A stretch of 64,000 nt of DNA from Sclerodactyla briareus (lineage: Eukaryota > Echinodermata > Holothuroidea > Dendrochirotida > Sclerodactylidae): contig JAODTK010005824.1 in assembly GCA_026419785.1 (NCBI GenBank), positions 110,950 to 174,949 of the forward strand, in the 5' to 3' direction. Positions 32,689-43,400 of the stretch are shown piece by piece. A model generated the notes under the pieces. The model made no database searches, had not been told where the DNA came from, and saw only the letters and a program-made list of their open reading frames with translations. The position numbers were made by a program, and so were the translations under genes. Each line of letters opens with the position of its first letter. Positions within the stretch are counted from its first letter, which is position 1.

Positions 32689-32794
32689 GTCATCATCTAC
32701 CGTGTCATACATGAACAGCTCTTCCTTCGACGTCCACGTGGGTTCATGAGGACACCGGTATCGATGACGTAAACGGTAATCCCATTACCGGTAT
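32689..32794 (-). CDS. proteinase-K-like subtilase, Asp exon (frameshifted)
   Basis: Acceptor gttttctgtcag; the frame reads (D)TGNGITVYVIDTGVLMNP, where VYVIDTG contains the catalytic Asp of S8 subtilases. A shift then gives HVDVEGRAVHV and a second gives MYDTVDDD before donor gac|gtaagt at 32688. This matches the 'VIDTGI..-HPEFEGRA' layout of proteinase K. It is phase 1 at the 5' end, so a preceding exon must supply the first base of the Asp codon. The signal peptide and inhibitor-I9 propeptide exons should lie at higher coordinates and were not found in the window with confidence. Confidence 0.83.
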
Positions 32795-32999
32795 CTGACA
32801 GAAAACCAGGAGAATGGAGGGTATAGAGGCGTATTGAGTAGACTCGGATCCGGCCTATGTCACGAAAATTGATCCGAACAATATGAAAACATTACCCCTA
32901 AAAACCATGAGGCAATGATTGCGAACGAAGTACCATAATGACGTCGAGGAGGGAACTGTGGAAGTAGGGGCGCCATGTGTGTCACAAAAATTCAGCATA

Positions 33000-33090
33000 C
33001 GAGAGAAAAAAAAATCAGCATGTCGGAAAAAAAATCAGAATGTAGAGAGAAGAAAAAAAATCAGCCATGTTGAAAAAAAAAGTTCAGGCA
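33000..33090. repeat. short A-rich tandem repeat
   Basis: Four units of roughly 20-28 bp made of an A8-A9 run followed by atcagcatgt-like sequence (near 33006, 33026, 33053 and 33074). It is simple low-complexity DNA in the probable 5' intron of the subtilase. The + strand Lys-rich frame across it is an artefact. Confidence 0.7.
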
Positions 33091-33109
33091 TTACGGAAAC
33101 AATTCCGCA

Positions 33110-34170
33110 GGTTGAAAGAAAACAAGCGCAGTCGAAACGTCTTGATAGCTGCGGACGGCCAAATTCCTGTGGCGAATACACTGCATGTTCTTCACCCCTC
33201 CACATTTATTGTTTGACTCCACATTCATCCACTTTCTGACATTTGTCAGAACCATGGAATGGCTTGGAAATTGTCTAACCACGTGGGCCTAATATTTATA
33301 TCAGGTGCCCCCACTGACCGCACAAAGTACCCAACGACTATTCCTAGTCATTATATTAGCTATAGGTATGCAACAAAATCCAACTGTGGAAACAACTATT
33401 TCTGGACTCACCAGCCAACAACCTAGGACGGGAGACTCACCAGCCAGCAATCTAGGGCGAGTATTGTGAAGACAGACAAATCATTTCACCCTGGACAATA
33501 GGTTTTATTGTCAAATAGGCAGACCTGGACCTTTTGACAGATAAGGTAAACAATGGCTTCTCGGATGGGATGGAGTAAAGTAAAAAAACCACTCTCACAG
33601 TCAGAGGAGAATGGAAGTTGGAAATTTAGGTAATTAATTGGATTCATTTAAATTAACCACCACTATGCGAACTTAAATGTGGCTCAGCCTAGCCAGTAGC
33701 GAGCTCCATCCACCTACCAAAGTAGTTTCAGCCTGATCGGACGTACGGTTTAGAAGGTATGAGTAAACGTGACGAACAGACGGGACGAACTAACGAACGG
33801 ACGAACGAAACGAACTAACGAACGGAGAGACAGTGACGTGTAGAGCTGCTTCCCCGCAGCTAAAAATCAGAATGCACGAAGTTCATATGAAACATGTTAA
33901 TCTGCTTGCTGTTATCTAATTTCATAACTTTAAACACCCGTCAGCGAGAGATGTCAAAAGTAGTTAGAACGAGAGGTAAGTAAGTCTTTTGAAACACGGT
34001 GTCAATGAACTGTAGTTGGAAATCTGTATGAAAAGCTACGAAAAAGTTCACAAGATATTGAAAATCAAATATGCAGTTATGCGAATGCCTCTTTCTGCTC
34101 CTCGTTAAGGGAGAATCAAAAATCTGAACTTCGGATAAGTAAACTGATTTGTTAAATGAGAGATCATCAT
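33110..34170. other. no gene recognised; small GACGAACGAA repeat
   Basis: A gacgaac/gaacgaac minisatellite sits at 33771-33833. Nearby text (agtttcagcctgatcggacg) looks like an end of a dispersed element. No exon of the subtilase propeptide was identified here on the - strand. Confidence 0.45.
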
Positions 34171-34184
34171 GTCACGAACATCGT

Positions 34185-34710
34185 CTCCAAATTTCATCTA
34201 AAAATATTGCATACTTTCCGAGATATGTCACTTTGAATGAAAAGACAGGACGCTGCCAGTTTGAGAAGTATGTGATATCACTAACTAATTGTACTCGAGA
34301 GGTTTTGTCCCCCAACATAAATTTGTGATTAAATAATTCGAAGCTATGTGAATAGAATCGAATCGAAACCATTAGTCTGTAAAATTTTCTTGATACACCC
34401 TCCAGTGGTTCAATATAAAAGAGTACATTATCCGTGCACAGGCATGTGACACGATAGGTGGGGAAACGCAAAAATACATTGAATGCCAGATGGTAGGGGT
34501 GTGTGAGATCATATAGACTTGTTCAAGTCTTCTGTCATTCACCTGGAGGGAAAGTGGCCAGCGCCTCGTCTCTTCGTTTCAACCCGACATACATTGTGGA
34601 GGGGGAAAAATATTTTTTAATGGTATTCTTTGTAGAATGTTAAGTACCCACCCTGGTTGTTTCAATATGTGAAGATATTTCCAGACTATAATTCTCCTTT
34701 AAGGTATGTC
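34185..34710 (+). repeat. dispersed repeat family R3, copy 2
   Basis: Colinear with 19920-20445 over about 0.5 kb. Shared landmarks: aatattgcatact, gtgatatcac, ttgtactcgagaggttttg, caccctccagtgg and tgtgaagatatttccagac. No coding frame is conserved between the two copies, which supports non-coding repeat status. Confidence 0.75.
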
Positions 34711-35328
34711 ATCTGCTGACCTGAGCTAGCTTCACAGAATACTGTGTATGACTATATTAATTGTGAGGACAACTGCGACCTATTACGAATGATGTTTCAC
34801 ATTACCGAACATGAATGCGGTCAATTATCAGCTACAGCAGGGTGGGTGGTGTCAGCGACCAGGTAGCACCTCTCGCCTGAGAGCCTTGGCACCCCTCCCC
34901 TCCCCCGCCCTCTTGCTTCCATAAATCCCCGACGAGGTGAATTCTCCAAAAGTGTGATACATTATTGAAACAAATGAAAGGTATCGACTAATCAGCTTGG
35001 TCCATATATGACTACTTTGAGATCCGATGCATGGTTGACTAAAGTGTTATCAGATGGCGACGATAGACTACAGAAACTACTCACTACATCTGCAGACATA
35101 ATTATTGAACAAAAAAAAATACTTGTAATTTATGTAAGGTAGGTTCCTTAATGACGTTACCAAGAGATTGGAAAGGTGCTGGTTCAACTCACCAATCAGA
35201 AAGCGTATATCCAGCTTCCTATCCCCAGTAATGACTTGGTACATTGATATCACCATCCTACGCCATAACTTACCTTTCTGTGCCGCTTGTGTAATTGTTT
35301 CCCTCTACATTAACCCGGTAATGTGTTG

Positions 35329-35610
35329 GGTTCGATGTTCCCGGGGTTCAATGTTCCCGAAAATGATTGCCTGAAAATTTTCGATAGATGCCCAACCGTG
35401 TAAACTTTGTTGTTTTTGAAGAGAATGAGGTTGAGGCGACGCGGGTAGGTCTACCACCTAGCGGGGATCTGTGATTTTTGGGCATTTTGTGGTCTATTTG
35501 CAAATTTAAATAAGTTTCAGCATCATTTATGGTTGCGATCTTGCGAGTACACAAAAACGGGGAACATCGAACCTCGGACCTCGGAAACCTCGAACCCCGG
35601 GAACATTGAC
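35329..35610. repeat. inverted repeat of gttcgatgttcccggggttc type
   Basis: The left arm (35329-35360) reads gttcgatgttcccggggttc then aatgttcccg; the right arm (35558-35610) contains the reverse complements ggggaacatcgaac and gaaccccgggaacattgac. The interval (35370-35540) matches 42970-43180 (agatgaggttgaggcgacg, cagcggggatct and an aaatttaa-type end). It looks like a small foldback element or SINE pair. B-box-like ggggttcgaggtttcc occurs on the - strand. Confidence 0.55.
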
Positions 35611-36680
35611 ATAGCTCAATGGCCACGGGAGCAACACTCCAATCGCTTACCCTCCGTACCGTATCCTCTGTTCTTGACGTGGCCTTGATATGGGTCAGCG
35701 TCTGGGGTCGGGCCCGCCCCACACTGACTTTTATCCTTCTTTCTCTTCCTCAGTTTTTTCTTTCTTCACCCGGTATATCTGTCGCAATTGTCTACCCACC
35801 TGTTTCCTTTTCCTGATATAGCCCCAAAATGGAAGACTCGGTCGGGACTCGATCACACTCGCTACCCCCCCCCCCCTCCCTTCCCCCTCCGTTGTCTTCG
35901 TTCCAGCTTTGTGAGAATCCGTTCCCATTTCAAATGTTTGAAACTCTCAGTATTTTACAGTTCAGTCAATGACCTACCAACTAATTAAATTTGATCACTC
36001 AATCGATTGAGGGATAATTTTACCATCTATGAACTATACATGCATGCAGATCCGATTGTCTCTATACCTGCATGTAAGACTGCCCCCCCCCCTCCCCCTG
36101 TTCTAACCAGCAAGTTATTTAACACTGAGGTCTAGCTATCCCGCTACCCAGCCCGGTAAACAAGTAGTGTGTTAGTGTTACTTACAATGCGGGTTGTAAT
36201 TTCCGTCCGTGGCATTACCCTTTCATCATTCTGTCCAGGCCCCATGACGCAACATCCATGGTCCTCATATCTGCATTTTCCTCGACGTACTTACACTGGC
36301 GTAGTCTTCGAATATAAACTAGAGAACAATCGTACCAGTCCTTTTACCTCGTTTTATCCACTGCATCCTTACAGCGACGCGCTCCTGCATATCGAAGCTA
36401 GATTCCTGAGGGCCTCCGTGGGCCCGGACAGTGAAATATTCCAATTCGCTCGAGCTGTCCAAGCGACGACTTGATCTCACATAATCGATCCGTGTTGGGT
36501 TTTGCGAAAGGGAGCGATCATGGGGGGGGGCACTGTGTCCCCCCCTATATTTGGGTTGGGGGAGCAATGCATTTGGTCCCCCCCCCCTCCAATATTTGAG
36601 CCCGACTACTTTTTTGCTGAACACTGTACCACATATCGCTATTACATTTTACTGAATTAGGATTGAAGAACCTCGATAAA
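35611..36680. other. no gene recognised; C-tracts and one exon-like stretch
   Basis: C runs at 35867-35876, 36084-36094 and 36582-36590. On the - strand, 36395-36466 lies between an acceptor-like gcttggacag and donor gct|gtaagg, but no frame matches a known domain, so it is not called as a gene. Confidence 0.4.
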
Positions 36681-36689
36681 GAGAGCTAA

Positions 36690-37960
36690 CTGGAGCTGTT
36701 CTTTTAAACCTCATGAAAAGCTTTTGATCTTTGATCAGGATATTCTGATAAAGAATTGAGAATTGTATCCGTTTCTCCACCTCTACTATTGAATGTTTCA
36801 AGTCTTAACTTGTTGAGTAAAGTACTAGGTCTGATTGCATCAGGCGGTACTGCCTCCTCTTGTATGGATCAATAGCGGTGTCCCACAAGATCAATTTTGG
36901 GCCCTATTATTCTTGATCTCATATTAATGATCTAAGCCTGTTGCCTAACTCACTGTAGAGTTGACATGTACGCAGATGATACCACCTTTCATTTCTCAAG
37001 TAACGATATATGATCCCTGCAAACTAAATGGACTTGAGCCAAAATTTGTGTCAGATGGTGAACAAAAATAATTAAATGCTGTCAACACTGTAAACTAAAT
37101 CAATGTTAATACGCTCCAAGCAGCGGTATGATAGTTTGCCAGAACAGAACAGTTGTCTGTAAAAATGGAACAATGTTATTTTAGACTATTCGAACACAGA
37201 AAAACTTTTAAGGGTCGAATAGACTGCCATTTTTAACCGGGCCAAGCAAAATCGTTATATTTGTAGCACACGGTAAGTACGATATTGGCCCTCTTGCGGC
37301 ACATTACAAATTATATCAATACATCGCATGTACCACGTTATTTTACAGAGATGATCCTCCACTATTTGATTATTGTGTGTAGTAGGGGAATTACCTATAC
37401 TGCCAGAAAATATCGATAAAATTATTAAATTGCAGAAGAGCGCCGCTAGATTATAAATGCTCATTTGAGGATAGCTCAACTGAATTATTCCCACGAGAAA
37501 CTAGGCGGAAGACATTTGATATAACATGTTATGTATCGAACACTAACAATGGAGTAAAAGTCGATTACACAATTTGGGCCCTGAGTACATGCCCAAAAGA
37601 TGTTCACCCCCGTTGGTAGTATCACGACTCATAATCTAAGACCTCTCAGACAAAATACATTCACGTCACTGGTGGTCACACAATTTTTTTTTATAATAAT
37701 TGTTTCTCGTACATACGCCACCAAGTAGGAACGAATGGATAGGAGTATCAAGATGCAGGGAAGCTTTAAACATTTAAAAGTATCTCTGATTTATCTGAAT
37801 GACGGTATTTTTATATTGAAGTCACGCAGTTTTAATTGATTATCGATTTTACCATATTAATTTGAATTGCACGTTTATTCATAAACGGATCCGGGTATTT
37901 TATATTTAGATTTAAATGAATATGTTCATTACTGGCTAGCATCTATATTTCTATTATTAT
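36690..37960 (+). pseudogene. Jockey/CR1-type LINE remnant with RT core
   Basis: Frames broken by many indels carry, in order: KAFD...D-ILIK (about 36718-36760, first RT Asp), a VPQ-SILGPLLF-like block (about 36880-36915), IYINDLSL, MYADDTTFHFSS (36966-37001, the catalytic YADD box), then later LPENIDKIIKLQKSAARL (about 37400-37455) and NLRPLRQNTFTS-like (about 37640-37675) segments of the post-RT region. This order is diagnostic of a non-LTR reverse transcriptase ORF. The endonuclease part is missing and no intact frame remains, so it is a dead copy. Confidence 0.85.
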
Positions 37961-38019
37961 TTGGAGCTGTTATTTTTGTAACATTTCCATATTGTACATC
38001 CATTTTTGTCTCACATGAA

Positions 38020-39099
38020 CTTTGTTCAAGGAGAGGGAGAGACATAGTGGTCACTTTGTTGTGGGTGTGTGTGTCTGTAGTCTGTCTGTCCGTATGTTAG
38101 GTTAGATATCTCTGAACCGTGGAAGCCACATGCTGGACTTCTTGTGGAGGGTGCCGCGGTGTGAAGAGTGCCGATTGTGCATCCAAGTTTCGGCCCAAAG
38201 ACCATTCTCATTTGCATATAAATTTGAATATTTAAAGAAAATTGCCCGGAAGCTTGTGTACAAGATATATCGTGATCGGTGATGCATTGGTGTCAGGTGA
38301 TGCCGTTTAAGGGTATATAACAACTATGAAGAAGTACACGAAATCGATCAATCCTGGCATGATATATGCTAAAATAGTCTAATTTGCGTAATTTATGCGA
38401 TATTTTTGAAGTTTGTGGGATTTCGACGCAACTTGGGGTTTGGAGATGGTTTATCTATCGTCCCAAGGAATGTTAAAGTAGGGACGAGGGCCACAGAAGT
38501 CATTTAATGGTACTAATAGGTAGTCAAGGTCACTTAGGGGTCAAAAACCTGTGTTCGCAATCATCGTAGGAATTGAATATCTGTGAAGGCGGAAGGTTCA
38601 ACATGGTGATTAATTGTGACCGCAGGTGTGGACCTTGACCTCAATTGACCTCTGTCGGGTGGTTCATGTGGTTGAAGGTTGAGTCTTGAATAATGTGCTA
38701 TTAAGGAGGTTACAGTCACAAAAAATAGAAACGGTTTTTTTCGATAATGTGATTGACCTTCGTGTGCTTTATAAAGGAGACCAACTCCCGCTGCGATCGG
38801 ACGCATACTTTGGTAGTTACAAGGGGCAAAGTTTTAATTTATAGCTTTTTCGCAATAACAATGGGCTCGTGTTCATTGGAATGCAATAGCTTCTAGGAGG
38901 GATGATCACATGGAGAGTAAAACAATTTTTATAAAAACCGCCATGTCATTGAAGGTCATCAAAGGTCACTTAGGGTCAAAAAACTGATTTTAGTACTTTT
39001 TATGCAATAGCACTGGGATGCTCATCAGAATGCAACATGCTCCCTGGGAGTGGATGTATCACATGGAAGTTACAATTTTCAATAAAAAAACTGGCCATG

Positions 39100-39138
<39 letters not shown>

Positions 39139-40850
39139 CCCCCCCCCCTCCAATTAAAAAAAAAAGGCATGTCAAGGTCACTAAGGGTCAAAAACTGTTT
39201 TCTGGCCGACGCGGAGAATGAATATTTGATGAGGCTGGAAGGTTCACTATTGTTATAGAATTGTTGACCTGCATGTCTGGGACTATGACCTCAATTTGAC
39301 CTGTGGTCGGGTGGTCATGTGGTTAAAGGTTGAGTCTTGAATAAATGTTGCTATTTAAGGAGGTACGGGCAAAAAAAAAAATAGAAAGAAAACTGGTTTG
39401 TTTGGGATATGTGATCGACCTTTGTGTGCTTCATGGAGGAAACCAATCCCGCTTCGAATTCGGACGCATACTTTGGTAGTTACAAGGGGTCAAAGTTTAA
39501 TTTAATAGCTTTTTCGCAATAACATTAGGCGTGATCATTAGAATGCAAATATATGATTCTCGGAGTGGATGCATTACATGGAGAGTAATAATTTTTTATA
39601 AAACCCGTTCATGTCATTGAAGGTCATCAAAGGTCACGTAGCGGAAAAAAATTGATTATAGTACTTTTTGGCAATAGCATGGGCATGTTCATCAGAAGGT
39701 AAATGCTCCTAGGGAGTGGATTGTATCACATGGGAGAGTTACATTTTCATAGAAACTCCATGTCATTAAAGGTCATTCCAGGTCAATTAGGGGGTCCAAA
39801 AAACGGTTTTCTGGCCATTATCGGAGAATTGAATATCTGTGAAGGCTGGAAGGTGCACCAGTGTGATATAATTGTTGACGCAGGTGTGACCTCTGGACCT
39901 CAATTGACCTCGGTCGGGTTGTTTCATTGTGGTTAGAGGTTGGTCTTGAATAAAGTGCCTATTTTTAAGGAGTTACGGGCCCAAAAAAAATAGAAAACTG
40001 GTTATTTTTGGATATGTGATAGCTCTGTGTGCTTCATGGAGGCCACCAACTCCCGCTTCGATTCGGAAGTATTACTTTGGTAGTTACAAGGGCAAGATTA
40101 ATTTAATTAGCTTGTTCGCAATAAAATTAGGCGTTGTCATTGTGAATCCTTAGAAAAAATTGGGGGAGATGGTACACCTGACCGATAAAATTTAAAAACA
40201 GTTGGAAGTGTCACTCCAGGCATGTAATGTGAATAATTTGCAAAATTACACAATTTTTTGACTTTGTAAATGGCCATAACAAATGGAATGAATGAAGCTA
40301 GGGTTGTCGTCGAGATTTTCAGGTAATTTTGGGTTCAGTAATCAAAAACAACATCTATAGACAGTCAAAGAAATTAAAAACTGTCGATTTTGGAATATCT
40401 GATTAGGTCTATATCTGCTACATAGACGAAACCAACCCCGCTCAATCTGGACAGCTGGTCTTGAAGTTACAAGGGGCCTAAGGTCGATCTTGATACCTTT
40501 TGGGCGATAGCAATAGGGTGTGTGTACCTGATGACATAATGCTTGTGGGGCTTGGTTGCATCACATATGAGCGCAAGCATTTTTCATAAAAACCGTCATG
40601 TCACAAAGGTCAGTTCGGGTTAAGAACACTTGCCAAATATTAACATTTTCTTGCAATCATTCTAGTGACTGTGTGTGATAGGGCTGAAATTTCGGACATG
40701 CTGCATCTGATCAAGGGTAACATTTTTGTCATAAAAACGGTTATGTAATCAAAGGTCAATTAAGGTCACATTATGGACCAAAGACTGTCAAATACTAACA
40801 TTTACTGCAACAAGTTCCAGAGACTGTACGCTACGTTTTTAAGAATGGTT
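38020..40850 (+). repeat. tandem array of about 620-640-bp units (family R2) with paired AGGTCA motifs
   Basis: Units share ggagaccaactcccgcttcg...catactttggtagttacaagg (38780, 39432, 40042 and degenerate 40428), caatagc...gatgctcatcagaatgcaac, ggagtggatgcatcacatgg and gaattgaatatctgtgaaggc (38570, 39820). Most units have 'aggtcatcaaaggtca'. The head (38050-38130) is GT-rich followed by gatatctctgaaccgtgg, as in other R2 copies. No protein-coding potential is seen. Confidence 0.85.
39105..39148. repeat. poly(A)-poly(C) homopolymer block inside an R2 unit
   Basis: About 32 A followed by about 11 C between positions where other units read 'ccatgtcattgaaggtc'. This unit instead has ggccatgcat-A(n)-C(n)-...-A(n)-ggcatgtcaaggtc, so homopolymers seem to have been inserted into or expanded within an otherwise normal unit. 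Confidence 0.85.
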
Positions 40851-42130
40851 TAGTCTTGTGGCACCCTAGCTGAACCAGCATGATGCTGAAATAACTATTA
40901 TTCTAGCATGCTATCAATAACCAAATGTTTTATCATTTCAACCCCTCAGGCCTGTTATTTCCATTCATCCTAACTAGTATTCCATCTGTGACAGACAGAG
41001 ATTCATCAATTGTCAAAACCTGCCTTTTTTACATTGAGGTTCACGTAGCCTGTATAACCGCGTCTGGGACCCCTACACTGACCATATAAAGTGTAACACT
41101 CATTTGTGTACTTATACTCCCAGGCACGTATTCAAGAAGAATGGTTTGTAGGTGTCACCTGCAGTAGCTCTGGATGTGGAGCATGGGAGGGGAGGGAGGG
41201 TGAACTCCCTTGTATCACTTATATTAGTCATAGCTTCAGCTACAGTAGGGCCTACATGACTCCTGCCAGGGAACCCTAATTAGATGGCTTATTTCCACTC
41301 TAGACAGGTATGGAGAGGGTGGGTGTGACCTCCCTAGGAGTGGATGAGAAGGAGTAGATGTAATAAAGGCATACTCGTTTGATCAATACAAGTAATCTGA
41401 AATACAGTAATTCTGCAGCGGGAACTATTACTCAGTCCGTAAGTATGGTTATAAAGGGAGGGGTACAGTCAGGGTGTAGGATCACGCGGTTTTTGTAGTC
41501 AATGATGGCAATGCATGTTGAATAGTTAAGAGGTATTGGGATATTAAAGCAACATATGGGAATGCCTTGTAATTGGTTTGCATGGTGACTAAAGAAGAAG
41601 AAAGAAGAAAATCCCTGATCGGTAACAGGCGAGACATGGGGGCGATCGCCTTGTTATTCATGTTATATGTTCTAGAGGGCCTCATGGAAGATAGTACTGC
41701 TAAATGAGTTACCCTCTCAAAACAAGTTTTTAATAAATAAATAAAACATATCGATCCAGCAGCAACCGTGTTCAAACAAATGCCTAATGGCATCTAATGA
41801 TCAGTTGAGGTGAATTCTGATGATCCATTTCCAAAGTTTTCGCGCGTACGCGCGCGGTTATTTCGTGTACTGGTAGTGTTCAGAGCTATGATTGTAGCTG
41901 CACTACTTGTGTGCAAAACATATTGATTGTTCTTTAAGAAAAAAAAAAAAATCCCGAAGTTTACTACTGGTTGTTCGTATTATCAAAGAAGGTTCTCCCT
42001 CAATCCCTGTGCGATTTGCATAAGGACTGTCAATGTTCTGCTAGGGGAAAGTTTACAAAAAATAAACAATAACTAACATACAAATCGATATCTTGAGGTG
42101 AAGAGGGTAGAGTCGACGGAGTAGGTTCTA
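40851..42130. other. unassigned, with an R1 end fragment at 41545-41665
   Basis: 41545-41665 contains ggtgactaaagaagaag and ggcgagacatgggggcgatc followed by gccttgttat, matching 5790-5875. A CG-rich palindrome cgcgcgtacgcgcgcg is at 41841-41857. No coding region is recognised. Confidence 0.5.
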
Positions 42131-42159
42131 TAACCTGGGCGGGTTATCTGTGTTTTATT

Positions 42160-42780
42160 CCTCTGAACTTCGTCAGGGAATCTATCGTCATGACGTGTGT
42201 ATGTAGGTATGTATGTATGTATGTATGTCTGTATGTATGTATGTATGTATGTAGTGTAGGGTAGGTATGTATGTATGTATGTATTGTATGTATGTATGTA
42301 TGTATGTATGTGTGTGACGCCTGCGTGTGAAGGTATAACTTGACCCCACCTGGAGGATGAGGCTCATACTTTTTATGTGCGTTCCCCATAATGAGTCATG
42401 ATACTATGTTTGTGGTCAGGTCAAAGGTCATCCGAGCTCAAAGCTGAAAGAATCTTGTGGAGAGGATAAGTCCTGGAGGCTTGATCCAATCAAGTTGAAA
42501 TGGTGGTAGCTTGCCTATGGGGAGTCAAGTACCTATTGATTTTGGTTTGCAGGACCAAGCGGTCATTTTGGGGGGAACAATGGGAAATTTGACAAAGTGA
42601 CTAGTTTGGGCAATTAGCTTGGAAGAGCATATCTCGAACCCCAACCTGCAGGATGAGCTCATCCTGACAACTACAGAGTGGCTGTAGCTCATAATGCTGT
42701 GTGTCCCATAATGAGCGTACAATCCCTATTACCTTGGGTCAAATTTAATCTGAGGTCAACAAACGTTAAGTGAAAGGTAA
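42160..42780 (+). repeat. R2-type repeat with (GTAT)n head and DR1
   Basis: Starts with cctctgaacttcgtcaggg, then a (gtat)n array at 42198-42310, gtgtgacgcctgcgtgtg and ccacctggaggatgagg; AGGTCA-A-AGGTCA lies at 42418-42430. The phrase order parallels the - strand copy at 58.3 to 58.2 kb (cgtgtgtgtatg...gtgtgacgcc). The Thr/Tyr-rich - strand frame over the array is an artefact. Confidence 0.7.
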
Positions 42781-42949
42781 GAGGCAGTCAAGTATCCAAT
42801 AAGCCACTTGGCTTCTGTTTCTTTATTTCATGGGTTGTGACCACTTGTAAAAGTTGGGGCACGTTGCACATACTATGCAACTCTGAGGGCACACGGTTGT
42901 TTTGTGGCATCGAAAATGCGACAGGGGAAAAGTCTCTAATTGCGTCGTG

Positions 42950-43400
42950 TCGAAAAAACATGGTTCAAAATTTTAGTGAGGATAGTCCACATATTGCCTG
43001 AATTTCGATGGAATGTCACAAAAGTGTTAAAAACGTTGTTGTTTTTGGAGAGATGAGGTTGGAGGCGACGGAGGGCGGTAAGCCGACAACCTGCGGGATC
43101 TGCTGAACTTTGGGGGCAGTATGTTATTTGCCAACAAGTTAAAATCGGAATATTCAGCAATCAATTTTATGGTTCGTTACATTGGGTGCGGGCCGGTGCA
43201 CATATAGGGGGGGGGGGGGGCCAGGGAACACGGTGCGCGGGTGGAAACCTCTCAAAAAGCCATTGAAGATTCGGCAATGGAACGCCACAATGTCGTGCGA
43301 AGACATGATTCAAAATTCAGGTCGAGATAAGTTTATAGCCAAAGATTGCCTGAGTTTCTAGGAATGTCCAGAAGTGTAATATTTTCGCGAGGCGCTTCAG
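42950..43400. repeat. repeat related to 35370-35540, with internal duplication
   Basis: ttcaaaattttagtgaggat...attgcctgaatttc (42964) is repeated as ttcaaaattcaggtcgagat...attgcctgagtttc (43310). The block ttgttgtttttggagagatgaggttggaggcgacg (43036) matches 35408. A G run is at 43207-43220. Confidence 0.6.

Noticed and set aside
36285..36475. Propeptide (inhibitor I9) exon of the subtilase
   Set aside because: A - strand segment has acceptor- and donor-like ends, but no frame shows I9 motifs, and it is 3.5 kb from the Asp exon without phase support.
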